Assembly: GCA_010027395.1 (NCBI GenBank)
Contig: RGVD01000029.1
Span: 1 to 16,971 of the forward strand
Origin: Bacteroidota bacterium
Lineage (GTDB): Bacteria; Bacteroidota; Bacteroidia; UKL13-3
Direction of reading: 5' to 3'
Length of the DNA: 16,971 bases
The notes below the pieces were generated by a model. That model was given only the letters and a program-made list of their open reading frames with translations, searched no databases and was not told where the DNA came from. Made by a program: the position numbers and the translations under genes. This document shows, piece by piece, positions 1-8,329 of the stretch; within the stretch, counting starts at the first letter, position 1; every line of letters starts with the position of its first letter.

Positions 1-1291
1 TTGGCATTTGCCATTTATTATAATGGTTGATGATGTCAGCCGGTGGAGCTAATTTTGCATCAAAGATTTTATTAAACACAGGAATAGAAGTTGTTAATAT
101 TACTTGAAAAGCTGAAATTACTAATACCAAACTTCCAATAAACATCCAAAATTCTCTTGTATAGATATCTTCATCTTTGTTCGATTTCGGAATTAACTTC
201 CATCTAATAATCATCAAGACTATTGATAGAACAACAAAAATTAGTAAGAAAACCAATAACTGTCCGCTCATACCCAAATCAGTGAAAGAGTGAACCGATG
301 AATTACCTAAAATTCCTGATCGGGTAAGGAATGTGGCGTAAAGCACTAATAAAAAAGTAGTAATTATAAGTATAAATGCCACAGAAAGCGAATTACCTGA
401 ATGCTTGTAAATAATCATCACATGTACGCCTGCAATCAAAATCAACCAAGGGACAAGAGAAGCGTTTTCAACAGGATCCCATGCCCAATAACCTCCAAAA
501 CTTAAACTTTCATAAGCCCAAAATCCACCCATAATGATTCCAGTGCCTAAAACCATAGTACTTACTAAGGCCCACGGTAGAGCTGGTTTTAGCCATTCTG
601 TAAATTGCTTTCTCCATAATCCAGCAATGGCATAGGCAAAAGGTACAACTGTTGTAGCAAATCCAAAGAAAAGCGTAGGCGGATGAATCACCATCCAATA
701 GTTCTGCAACAAAGGATTCAAACCATTGCCATCTTTAATTTTAGATAGATAGTCGGCTTGTTTAAAAATAGGAGCCTCACCCATCATATTTCTGAGTAAT
801 TCAAAAGGGCTGCTACCTAATTTATAACCCAATATTTTTACTCCCAAAAGCATACTAGTTAAGGCTATTTGAGAAAGCATAACCAATGCCATTACTGAAT
901 TGGTCCATCCCTTAGCGGTTTTTAATAATATTTGACCAATTACCATTTGCCAGAAAATCCACAACAAGAAACTTCCTTCTTGACCCTCCCAGAAACAAGA
1001 AATCATAAAATGCACAGGTAAATCTCTAGATGAGTGTTGCCATGCATAATAATATTCGAAAAGATGTTGATGAATGATGTAAAATAAGATACTGATAATT
1101 GATATAACGGCTAAACTATGGAGCTGGAAAGAGTATTTAGCAATTTGACCCCAACTTTTATCTAAGGGGTTTTTCTCAGCCAAAAAAAATGCAATGGTCG
1201 CTAAAATAGAAGAAATAAAAGATAGTACGATTGCAGTATGGCCTAGATTTCCCCATAATAAATGCTCTCCTTGAAATATAACTTGATTCAT
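1..1291 (-). CDS. ccmF: CcmF/CcsA-type cytochrome c heme lyase subunit, N-terminal part (3' end outside window)
   Basis: This polytopic inner-membrane protein is expected to deliver heme to apocytochrome c in the periplasm. On the minus strand an ATG at 1291 opens an uninterrupted frame to the window edge, giving 430 codons with no stop. Visible family hallmarks are the heme-binding WWD-type segment GGYWAWDPVENASLVPWL, the upstream HSSRDLP and FWEGQEGSFLLW segments, and NPLLQNYWMVIHPPTLFFG with a conserved histidine. Many hydrophobic segments alternate with short loops, as expected for a multi-pass protein. Full-length CcmF is roughly 650 residues or more in proteobacteria, so a substantial part should lie beyond position 1. 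It is transcribed divergently from the small gene at 1557. Family assignment is secure. Whether the full protein is CcmF-like or a longer Bacteroidota CcsA/CcsB fusion cannot be judged without its C-terminus. Confidence 0.93.
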   Translation of the reverse strand, partial: MNQVIFQGEHLLWGNLGHTAIVLSFISSILATIAFFLAEKNPLDKSWGQIAKYSFQLHSLAVISIISILFYIIHQHLFEYYYAWQHSSRDLPVHFMISCFWEGQEGSFLLWIFWQMVIGQILLKTAKGWTNSVMALVMLSQIALTSMLLGVKILGYKLGSSPFELLRNMMGEAPIFKQADYLSKIKDGNGLNPLLQNYWMVIHPPTLFFGFATTVVPFAYAIAGLWRKQFTEWLKPALPWALVSTMVLGTGIIMGGFWAYESLSFGGYWAWDPVENASLVPWLILIAGVHVMIIYKHSGNSLSVAFILIITTFLLVLYATFLTRSGILGNSSVHSFTDLGMSGQLLVFLLIFVVLSIVLMIIRWKLIPKSNKDEDIYTREFWMFIGSLVLVISAFQVILTTSIPVFNKIFDAKLAPPADIINHYNKWQMP

Positions 1292-1317
1292 TAATTTTAT
1301 ATTTTGCTTTGTATTTG

Positions 1318-1325
1318 CAAACATA
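1318..1325 (-). promoter_or_regulatory. Candidate -7 box for the ccmF-type gene
   Basis: The minus strand reads TATGTTTG, an exact match to the Bacteroidota TAnnTTTG -7 element, 27 bases before the ATG at 1291. I see no TTG at the usual distance upstream, so only half of the promoter is supported. Confidence 0.4.
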
Positions 1326-1352
1326 CATAATGCTAACAGATTACTCCTACGC

Positions 1353-1376
1353 ACTTATGTGAAACTTGTCATAAGT
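1353..1376. repeat. 7-bp inverted repeat in the divergent intergenic region
   Basis: ACTTATG (1353-1359) and CATAAGT (1370-1376) are perfect reverse complements separated by 10 bases. The dyad lies just upstream of the candidate ccmF -7 box and could be an operator. A short AT-rich dyad could also arise by chance. No T-run follows, so it is not a terminator. Confidence 0.3.
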
Positions 1377-1487
1377 TCTATTTTTGCCATTTTATGTAGT
1401 ATTTTATTTACGTTTTTCTGGGTTTTATCTTATTCAAATTAAAATTCATAAAAACATTACATAGTTTTTATCATAAATTTCAAATTA

Positions 1488-1520
1488 TTGATTATTGCTG
1501 CCAATAATTGCCTATGTTTG
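1488..1520 (+). promoter_or_regulatory. Candidate promoter for the small conserved gene
   Basis: TATGTTTG at 1513-1520 matches the TAnnTTTG -7 element. A TTG at 1488-1490 lies 22 bases upstream, near the upper limit of normal spacing for the -33 element. Transcription would start near 1527, about 30 bases before the first ATG. Confidence 0.45.
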
Positions 1521-1556
1521 AAAACTTAATTAACCACCGAGGAAAAATAAGCATAT

Positions 1557-1928
1557 ATGAGAGACGCAGGCATGTATACACAGTTGTGGAAGAAATACCT
1601 TCCCGTTATTAGATTGCTACTTAAGAAAACAGTAGATGGGGAGCAAAAACTTCAAATTTATAAACATGAGTTTGAAAGTACAGGGGCTCGTAATAAATTA
1701 GGATACGTTTTTAGTCTCGAATTAGTAAATGGTAAGCCAATAAACAAAAGCAATACAACAGCTGTAGCAAGCGATTTGTATGGTGTTTTAAGTTCAAATG
1801 AGGCTGTAGCTGAGTGGTTAAAAGATCAAAATATCAAAATAAGCGTAGGTCGTTCTTGTGAATTAGTTATGCAGAAATTTGAAAAAGTAGTTAAAGAGGT
1901 GGCGACTGAGTCAGTTGCTTCCGCATAA
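1557..1928 (+). CDS. Conserved Bacteroidota small protein of unknown function
   Basis: The gene encodes 123 residues, soluble by inspection, with no signal peptide or membrane segment. After residue 5 the protein begins MYTQLWKKYLPVIRLLLKK, an amphipathic basic helix. A polar body and an amphipathic C-terminal half ending in an A/V/E-rich tail follow. From memory, short Bacteroidota hypothetical proteins often start MYxxLWxxYLPVIRxLLK, so this looks like a member of that family and the ATG at 1572 may be the true start. I do not recognise a function. The gene stands alone between its own candidate promoter and a strong terminator. Conservation and an isolated transcript suggest a housekeeping or regulatory role, but that is inference. 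Confidence 0.75.
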   Translation: MRDAGMYTQLWKKYLPVIRLLLKKTVDGEQKLQIYKHEFESTGARNKLGYVFSLELVNGKPINKSNTTAVASDLYGVLSSNEAVAEWLKDQNIKISVGRSCELVMQKFEKVVKEVATESVASA

Positions 1929-1949
1929 TACTTATATCATACAATGAGG

Positions 1950-1984
1950 AATGCACTTTATTTTAGTATAAAGTGCATTTTTTG
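1950..1984 (+). terminator. Intrinsic terminator after the small conserved gene
   Basis: A perfect 12-bp stem (AATGCACTTTAT at 1950-1961 with ATAAAGTGCATT at 1968-1979) has a 6-nt loop and is followed by a T-run. It lies 21 bases after the stop codon and separates this gene from the protease gene downstream. Confidence 0.9.
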
Positions 1985-2122
1985 TTTTAACTATATTGAT
2001 TTGTTTATTTTAGCTGCTTCCTAAAAATGCCTTTTAAAAGATAAATGTACCTTTTGTTAAAAATCTTTTATAAAATAAAATATATCAAATAAATTGCCCC
2101 AAACTTCGAAATAAAATAAAAT

Positions 2123-5014
2123 ATGAAGAAATCAATACTTTATGCAGGCGTGTTTTTATTTTCGGCTTTCGCCACAATTAAAACCAATGCGCAAGCTCCT
2201 GCTGCTGTCAATCCCAATCAGCCGGTATTACTTGAAAAAGTAGCAGCCGTGCCAGGTGAAGTTAAAATTGCATACGAAAAATATCGTTTGCCAAATGGCT
2301 TAACCTTAATTATTCATGAAGATCATAGTGATCCAATCGTTCATGTTGAAGTAACCTATCACGTAGGTTCTGCTCGCGAATCTGCCGGTAAATCAGGCTT
2401 TGCACATTTCTTTGAGCATATGATGTTTCAAGGTTCTGTTCATGTGAAAGATGAAGAGCATTTTAAAATCGTTCAAGGTGCGGGTGGACAAATGAATGGC
2501 ACTACCAATCGTGATAGAACCAATTATTTTGAAACCATGCCTGCTAACTATTTAGAAACTGCTTTGTGGTTAGAGGCTGATAGAATGGGCTACCTGCTTG
2601 ATTCGGTTACCCAAAAGAAATTTGAAGTACAAAGATCAACCGTTAAGAATGAAAAAGGTCAGCGTGTTGATAATGTTCCTTACGGTAAAACCGATGAAAT
2701 CAAAGATCAAATTTTATACCCAGATCGCCATCCTTATAGCTGGCCAACGATTGGTTACTTGGAAGATTTAGATGCAGTGAATGTTGAAGATTTGAAAAAT
2801 TTCTTCATGCGTTGGTATGGTCCTAATAATGCTTGTGTTGTGGTTGCAGGGGATATAAATCCATCCGAAGTTTTAAAGTTAACTGAAAAATATTTTAACC
2901 CAATTCCAAAAGGACCAGAAGTGAAAAATATGCGCATAGAGCCAGTTCGATTGCCAGATAACAAATATGCAAACTACGGTGATAACGTGTATTTACCATT
3001 ATATTATGTGGTATTTCCAAGTGTAAAATCATTTCATCCAGATGAACCGGCATTAGACATTTTGGCTTTTGCACTAGGAAATGGTAATAACTCTATTTTC
3101 TACAAGAATTTTGTTAAAACCGAAAAAGCTGTTCAAGCCAATGTATTTAATAGCACATCAGAGTTATCTGGTGAGTTTACCATTCAAATGGTAACCTTCC
3201 CTGATGGCGAGACAGATGCTGAGACTTTAATGAAATCTACTTTAGATGAATTTGAAAAAAATGGGATTAATGATGACGATTTAAATAGAGCAAAAGGTCA
3301 ATATGAAACTCAAATAATTGCATCAAACCAAAGCATTGGTGCCCGCGCTTCTCAATTAAGCCAACTGTGGTACTTGGGTAAAAATAATTATAACTTGAAT
3401 GATGAAATAGCAAGGTATAATAAGGTTACTAAAGAAGATGTTATGCGTGTATTTAATCAATATATCAAAGGTAAAAACTATGCAATGGTTAATGTTTTCC
3501 CTAAGAGAACAAATGCAGCTAGCGGTGGAAAAGAGAAAGAAGAAACCAAAGCGGTTACCACTTCAGGTACCAGATCTTCAACCGAGTTGGAGTATAAAGG
3601 TTTAAGCTACTCTACTCCCAAAGATAATTTTGATAGAAGCAAGCGTCCTGAAGTAGGCGAAGGTAAATCCCCAATCGTTCCTGATTATTTCACAGAAAGT
3701 TGGGATAATGGTATCAAAGTAATCGGTTCTAAATCATCAGAAAGCCCAATCGTAAATATATTATTATCAATGAAAGGCGGAAATGTGGCTGTTGGCGACC
3801 CAGCAAAAACAGGTTTAGCAAGCCTAACTGCTGACATGATGGGTGAAGCCACTCAAAACTATACCACAGAAGCTTTTGAAAATGAATTGGACAAAATTGG
3901 TGCTAGTATCAATTTTAATGCAGGAAAAAATGCTACAATCGTTCAAGTTAGTTGCTTGAAAAAGAACTTAGACCAAACTTTGAAGTTATTAGAAGAAAAA
4001 TTAATGCGTCCAAAATTTGTTCAAGAAGACTTTAAATTGAATCAATCTCAAGCATACCAAAGTATTAACTCTCGTAAAACGGATGCAACTTATAATGCAG
4101 ATTTAGCATTTAGTAAATTGGTGTATGGTAAAACCATTTATGGTGAGCCAGAAGATGGTACGCTAAAATCAATTAAAGCGCTTACCGTAAAAGATGTTCA
4201 AACATATTATAACCAATTTTATGCACCTGATTTTGCTACATTAACAATTGTTGGTGATGTTAGTAAAGAAGAGGTTCTTGCTAAAATGGCTTTTATGAAA
4301 AACTGGCCGAAGAAAAATGTAAAATTCCCTGTTAATCCTATCTTCCCTCAATCTACTGCGAACAACAAACAAATCTATTTGGTAGATAAATACAAAGCAG
4401 CTCAATCAGAAATTCGTCTAGGTAACTTAGGTATGAAATATGATTGGAATGATAAATATTTTAAATCAACAGCAATGAACTATCCATTGGGTGGAAGTTT
4501 CAATAGCCGATTGAACCTAAACCTCCGCGAAGACAAAGGATTTACTTATGGTATTAACTCCAGATATACTGCATACAAAGATTATGAAGGTTACTTCATT
4601 ATTTCAACCTCAGTTCGCACCTCTTCAACTGACAGCTCAATGAAAGAGATTATGAATGAAGTTAACGGATTCCGTGAAAATGGAATTACAGATGATGAAA
4701 TGAAGTTTATGAAATCTTCAATTACTCAATCTGATGCCTTGCGTTATGAAACCAATGGTCAAAAAGCAGGTTTCTTAAACCGTGTTGTAGAGTTGAGTTT
4801 ACCTTCGGATTATATCAAACAACAAAATGGTATCATAAAAAACCTAACTAAGGAAGAAATAAATCAAATGGCCAAGGAAAACCTTAACCCAGAAAAAATG
4901 ATTTACATGATTGTGGGTGATAAAGAAAAAATCCAAAAACCATTAGAGAAATTAGGATATAAAATTGTTGATTATAAGGAGGTTGAAGTAGCAACTCCAG
5001 TTTATCAAAGATAA
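2123..5014 (+). CDS. Secreted M16 (pitrilysin-type) zinc metallopeptidase, two fused halves
   Basis: The 963-residue protein has a signal peptide (basic start, hydrophobic core, likely cleavage after TNA near residue 23) and should act in the periplasm or be anchored near the envelope. The N-terminal M16 half carries the inverted zinc motif HFFEH (His95, Glu98 as catalytic base, His99), with the probable third ligand Glu177 in KNEKGQ. The second half begins around residue 510. It lacks HxxEH (the matching region reads LTADMMGEA) but keeps the substrate-clamping R/Y signature in LREDKGFTYGI. This is the usual active-plus-inactive clamshell on one chain. Such enzymes degrade peptides and small unfolded proteins, and the natural substrate is not deducible. 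The start ATG has an A-rich leader and no SD. The gene is monocistronic with its own terminator. Confidence 0.93.
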   Translation: MKKSILYAGVFLFSAFATIKTNAQAPAAVNPNQPVLLEKVAAVPGEVKIAYEKYRLPNGLTLIIHEDHSDPIVHVEVTYHVGSARESAGKSGFAHFFEHMMFQGSVHVKDEEHFKIVQGAGGQMNGTTNRDRTNYFETMPANYLETALWLEADRMGYLLDSVTQKKFEVQRSTVKNEKGQRVDNVPYGKTDEIKDQILYPDRHPYSWPTIGYLEDLDAVNVEDLKNFFMRWYGPNNACVVVAGDINPSEVLKLTEKYFNPIPKGPEVKNMRIEPVRLPDNKYANYGDNVYLPLYYVVFPSVKSFHPDEPALDILAFALGNGNNSIFYKNFVKTEKAVQANVFNSTSELSGEFTIQMVTFPDGETDAETLMKSTLDEFEKNGINDDDLNRAKGQYETQIIASNQSIGARASQLSQLWYLGKNNYNLNDEIARYNKVTKEDVMRVFNQYIKGKNYAMVNVFPKRTNAASGGKEKEETKAVTTSGTRSSTELEYKGLSYSTPKDNFDRSKRPEVGEGKSPIVPDYFTESWDNGIKVIGSKSSESPIVNILLSMKGGNVAVGDPAKTGLASLTADMMGEATQNYTTEAFENELDKIGASINFNAGKNATIVQVSCLKKNLDQTLKLLEEKLMRPKFVQEDFKLNQSQAYQSINSRKTDATYNADLAFSKLVYGKTIYGEPEDGTLKSIKALTVKDVQTYYNQFYAPDFATLTIVGDVSKEEVLAKMAFMKNWPKKNVKFPVNPIFPQSTANNKQIYLVDKYKAAQSEIRLGNLGMKYDWNDKYFKSTAMNYPLGGSFNSRLNLNLREDKGFTYGINSRYTAYKDYEGYFIISTSVRTSSTDSSMKEIMNEVNGFRENGITDDEMKFMKSSITQSDALRYETNGQKAGFLNRVVELSLPSDYIKQQNGIIKNLTKEEINQMAKENLNPEKMIYMIVGDKEKIQKPLEKLGYKIVDYKEVEVATPVYQR

Positions 5015-5034
5015 ATATAACCTTTAATTTATTC

Positions 5035-5067
5035 AAAGCGCTCACGAACCTCGTGGGCGCTTTTTTT
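5035..5067 (+). terminator. Intrinsic terminator after the M16 protease gene
   Basis: A 13-bp stem (5035-5047 with 5051-5063, one G-T wobble) has a 3-nt loop and continues into seven T residues. It begins 20 bases after the stop codon. Confidence 0.93.
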
Positions 5068-5146
5068 ATACAAATTAAGGGATGTCGATATTTTATCTGC
5101 TTCAATCACATGTTATTTGCACATTTTTTTAGGGATAAGGGTAAAT

Positions 5147-5200
5147 AATTTGTTAATAGGTTGTTAATTGCGACAACGTAACAATTTGTTAATTTGTTAC
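5147..5200 (+). repeat. Cluster of TTGTTAAT repeats up to and over the SPOR-gene start
   Basis: TTGTTAAT occurs at 5150-5157, 5161-5168 and 5186-5193, and the related TTGTTAC at 5194-5200 covers the presumed TTG start. The 11-mer AATTTGTTAAT is repeated exactly at 5147 and 5183. GTAACAA (5178-5184) and TTGTTAC (5194-5200) also form a 7-bp inverted repeat. This could be an operator array or a hairpin that hides the start. AT-rich composition makes some repetition expected. Confidence 0.45.
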
Positions 5201-6339
5201 AAGAAATTAAGCTAGAATTGAAAACAGCAGAAGATAAAAATATTTGGCATTATGTGATTCACCTGCTGCATATCTATGATTGTGTGGTTGTGCCAAATTT
5301 TGGAGGATTTTTGTTACATGCTGAATATGCTAGTATTGATCCTATTTCAGAAATGATGCTCCCGAGCATTAGAAAAGTATCTTTTAATCAAAAACTGAAT
5401 TTAAATGATGGTTTATTGGCTACTTTCATTGCTGATGAATTGAAAATATCTTATGCGGATTCTATCAAATTAATTGATATTGAATTGCAAGCATTCTTGC
5501 AGAATTTAAATAATGAAAAGAGAATAGAAATTGACCTTTTGGGTACTTTTATTTTAAATGATTCAAATAGTTTTCAATTTATTCCAAATAGCCGAACTAA
5601 TTTTTTAATGACATCTTTTGGATTGCAGCCTTTGCAATTGCATTCTAATAAAGGTTCTCTTCATGCTATTGGATTACCATTAGAAAAGGTTAGAACAATC
5701 ACAGAAAATACATTAAAAGAAACAAACGAAACTCAAAAATTATATAGAACTGCCAAAAAGAAGAGGCCAAGTATTTGGTATACACTTTTAGCTACTTTTA
5801 TGATAGTGGTGCTTTTATTTAATGCTTATATTTTGCTAGAAACCTACCCAGTAGCACCTCTGAATAATGCACTTTCTAAAATGAATTTATCTTCAAAGTT
5901 TGAAGAATTATTTAATTCTAAAAATTCTGAAATGAATGACCTCAAAGTAGTACTTCCCAAAAAAGAAGTCAAAGTGGTGGACCGTAAATCTTCACCCCAG
6001 ATAAAAATTGATTCATCTGTTTTATCTCAAAAACCTCTAATTGAAGTAGAATCGATTGTTCAACCTAATCTTCAAAATTATTCCTCATCAATATCAAATG
6101 ATGGTGATTCTGTATACTATATTATTGTAGGTGCATTTAGACACAGCAAAAGAGCAACTGCTCTTTCAGAGCAATTTAAAAACAATGGATACAAAAATTC
6201 AGAGGTCGTAAAACCTAAGAAATTTCATTTTAAATTGGTCACTGTGGGATCTTTCTCAAGCATGAATGAAGTTTCAAAGACTCTGAATCAAGTTCAAGAA
6301 GAGGTACCAGATGCTTGGGTTTGCATGTGCAAAAAGTAA
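5194..6339 (+). CDS. HU-like (CCDC81-type) and SPOR domain membrane protein
   Basis: The 381-residue protein has a cytoplasmic N-terminal region in two parts. Residues 19-80 contain YDCVVVPNFGGF, the hallmark of the prokaryotic CCDC81/HU-like domain. Residues 110-150 contain LLGTFILNDSNSFQFIPN, matching the second HU-like repeat. One membrane helix follows at about 195-214 after a basic KKKRP stop-transfer. A Ser/Lys-rich linker leads to a C-terminal SPOR domain (308-381) that should bind denuded peptidoglycan glycans at division sites. The topology thus links a nucleic-acid-binding-like fold inside to septal wall outside. A role in cell division or chromosome positioning is inference. The start is TTG at 5194: an in-frame stop lies at 5179-5181, no ATG occurs before the HU domain, and TTG at 5218 is an alternative. 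Confidence 0.85.
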   Translation: MLQEIKLELKTAEDKNIWHYVIHLLHIYDCVVVPNFGGFLLHAEYASIDPISEMMLPSIRKVSFNQKLNLNDGLLATFIADELKISYADSIKLIDIELQAFLQNLNNEKRIEIDLLGTFILNDSNSFQFIPNSRTNFLMTSFGLQPLQLHSNKGSLHAIGLPLEKVRTITENTLKETNETQKLYRTAKKKRPSIWYTLLATFMIVVLLFNAYILLETYPVAPLNNALSKMNLSSKFEELFNSKNSEMNDLKVVLPKKEVKVVDRKSSPQIKIDSSVLSQKPLIEVESIVQPNLQNYSSSISNDGDSVYYIIVGAFRHSKRATALSEQFKNNGYKNSEVVKPKKFHFKLVTVGSFSSMNEVSKTLNQVQEEVPDAWVCMCKK

Positions 6340-6361
6340 TTTAAATTATGCATAGGTTTTT

Positions 6362-6386
6362 AGAATAATCATTTTTATTCTTTACT
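6362..6386 (+). terminator. Weak hairpin after the SPOR gene, possible terminator
   Basis: AGAATAA (6362-6368) pairs with TTATTCT (6375-6381) around a 6-nt loop, with only a short T tract after it. The stem is nearly all A-T, so termination would be inefficient at best. Confidence 0.25.
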
Positions 6387-6509
6387 TAATCTTATGGCAA
6401 AACTATTATAGCAAGCATGAAAAATAATTCCTAGCCTAAAATAGTTGTCAATTTCAAAACTTAAATCGTGTAGCTTTTTTTTGTTTTATATACTTTGTAT
6501 CATAAAACA

Positions 6510-6517
6510 TATTTTTG
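6510..6517 (+). promoter_or_regulatory. Candidate -7 box for uvrC
   Basis: TATTTTTG fits TAnnTTTG and ends 6 bases before the ATG at 6524. If used, the transcript would be almost leaderless. The closest upstream TTTG (6480-6483) is farther than usual. The box contains the TTG at 6515, which argues against that codon being the start. Confidence 0.35.
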
Positions 6518-6523
6518 CCATTC

Positions 6524-8329
6524 ATGCACACAGCTTACCTTGTAAATATAATATCCCGACTTCCTGATTCCCCTGGTATCTATAAATACTATGATAAGGA
6601 AAAGAATCTTATCTATATTGGAAAGGCCAAAAGTTTAAAGAAAAGGGTTAGCAGCTATTTTAATAAGCAACAATATGAAAACCGCAAAACAGCCGTCATG
6701 GTTAGTAAAATTGCGGATATTCAATTTACCCTTGTAGAAACAGAAATTGATGCCTTATTGCTTGAAAACTCGCTCATCAAGAAGTATCAACCCAAATTCA
6801 ATATCAATCTAAAGGACGATAAAACCTATCCTTTTATTTGCATAAAGAAGGAAAAATTCCCAAGGATATTTTATACTCGAAATCATATTAAGGATGGATC
6901 TGAATATTTTGGTCCATATGCCAACGGAACCATGATGCATGCCATACTTGATACAATCAAAGCCTTGTATCCACTGCGAACATGCAATCTATCCCTAACC
7001 GAAGAAAATATTAAAAGTAACAAGTTTAAAACGTGTTTGGAATTTGACATAGGTAATTGTAAAGCCCCATGTGTGGGATTGGTAAGTGAAGATGAGTATT
7101 ATCAGAACATAAAGCAGATTAAGAATATCCTTAGAGGTAATCTTGCTGAGGTGAATCAACATCTCAAGAAACACATGAATGAGGCGGCTGAAAATCTAAA
7201 ATTTGAACAAGCAGCCCAATACAAAAAGAAGTTGGATGTATTGGATAATTACCAAAATAAATCAACCATTGTGACGGGTATTCCCAATGATGTGGATGTG
7301 TTTAGCATAGTAAGTGATGATAAATTTGCATTCGTCAATTATCTTAAATTATCGAATGGTATGATAATTCAAACCCAAACCTTTGAGATTAAGAAAAAGC
7401 TTGACGAGTTAAATGATGAATTATTGAGTTTTGCCATAGCTGAAGTGAGAGAAGCATATCATAGCACCAGTAAAGAAATAATAGTTCCTTTTGAGTTGGA
7501 TTGGAAAGATGAACATATTGAAATAACAGTTCCTAAAGCTGGTGAAAAGAAAAAATTACTTGACCTTTCAATGAAGAATGCTATGTATTACAAAAAGGAA
7601 AAGTTAAGTCAGTATGAAGCCTTAAACCCTGAAATGAAAACTGAACGCATTCTTGAAACCATGAAACAAGATTTGCGTTTAAAAGAATTACCTAGGTATA
7701 TCGAGTGTTTTGATAACAGTAACTTACAAGGTACAAATCCTGTGAGTGCTTGTGTTGTTTTTAGGGATGCAAAACCTAGTAAAAAAGATTATCGCATATT
7801 TAATGTGAAAACGGTTGAAGGACCTAATGATTTTGCTACTATGGAAGAAGTGGTGTATAGGAGGTATAAAAGGATGCAAGATGAAGGTCAAACCTTGCCT
7901 GATTTAATTGTGATTGATGGAGGAAAAGGTCAATTGAGCAGTGCTGTAGAAAGCATGAAAAAAGTTGGCATTTATGGCAAAGTTCCTGTAATGGGGATTG
8001 CCAAAAGACTCGAAGAATTATACTACCCCGATGATGAATTGCCATTATATATCGACAAAAAAAGTGAAACACTAAAAGTAATTCAACAAATTCGAGATGA
8101 AGCGCATCGTTTTGGCATTACACGCCACCGCAACAGAAGAGATAAGAATACCTTGCAAACAGAATTGGAACAAATTGAAGGTATTGGCCCCGAAACGTCT
8201 AAAATGTTATTAGCAGAATTGAGATCTGTGAAAAAAATTAGGGAAACGAAAGTAGAAGAAATGGCTAACATTGTTGGAAATGCAAAGGCTAAATTGGTAT
8301 GGGATTATTTTAATAAAATACTAGAATGA
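6524..8329 (+). CDS. uvrC: UvrABC excinuclease subunit C
   Basis: UvrC makes both incisions around bulky DNA lesions in nucleotide excision repair. The 601 residues show the complete architecture. The N-terminal GIY-YIG nuclease runs from LPDSPGIY to YIGKAKSLKKRVSSYF. Four cysteines (about 154, 171, 179, 183) match the proposed iron-sulfur positions. The UVR motif for UvrB contact lies near 217-243. The RNase H-like 5'-incision domain has ECFDNSN (Asp397), VIDGGKGQL (Asp465) and DEAHRF (His528). Tandem helix-hairpin-helix motifs follow in the last 55 residues (IEGIGPETSKMLL). I chose ATG 6524 over the upstream TTG at 6515 because a -7-like box covers the TTG and family members begin close to this ATG. 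The stop overlaps the next gene's start, implying one transcript and translational coupling. Confidence 0.97.
   Translation: MHTAYLVNIISRLPDSPGIYKYYDKEKNLIYIGKAKSLKKRVSSYFNKQQYENRKTAVMVSKIADIQFTLVETEIDALLLENSLIKKYQPKFNINLKDDKTYPFICIKKEKFPRIFYTRNHIKDGSEYFGPYANGTMMHAILDTIKALYPLRTCNLSLTEENIKSNKFKTCLEFDIGNCKAPCVGLVSEDEYYQNIKQIKNILRGNLAEVNQHLKKHMNEAAENLKFEQAAQYKKKLDVLDNYQNKSTIVTGIPNDVDVFSIVSDDKFAFVNYLKLSNGMIIQTQTFEIKKKLDELNDELLSFAIAEVREAYHSTSKEIIVPFELDWKDEHIEITVPKAGEKKKLLDLSMKNAMYYKKEKLSQYEALNPEMKTERILETMKQDLRLKELPRYIECFDNSNLQGTNPVSACVVFRDAKPSKKDYRIFNVKTVEGPNDFATMEEVVYRRYKRMQDEGQTLPDLIVIDGGKGQLSSAVESMKKVGIYGKVPVMGIAKRLEELYYPDDELPLYIDKKSETLKVIQQIRDEAHRFGITRHRNRRDKNTLQTELEQIEGIGPETSKMLLAELRSVKKIRETKVEEMANIVGNAKAKLVWDYFNKILE

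Noticed and set aside
510..698. 62-codon minus-strand frame inside the ccmF region
   Set aside because: It overlaps the long conserved CcmF-type frame on the same strand in another phase and has no domain.
4884..5105. 73-codon minus-strand frame across the M16 3' end and terminator
   Set aside because: It is antisense to conserved protease sequence and runs through a perfect terminator hairpin.
6515..6523. TTG start for uvrC three codons upstream
   Set aside because: The ATG at 6524 is adjacent and the TTG is part of a -7-like box.
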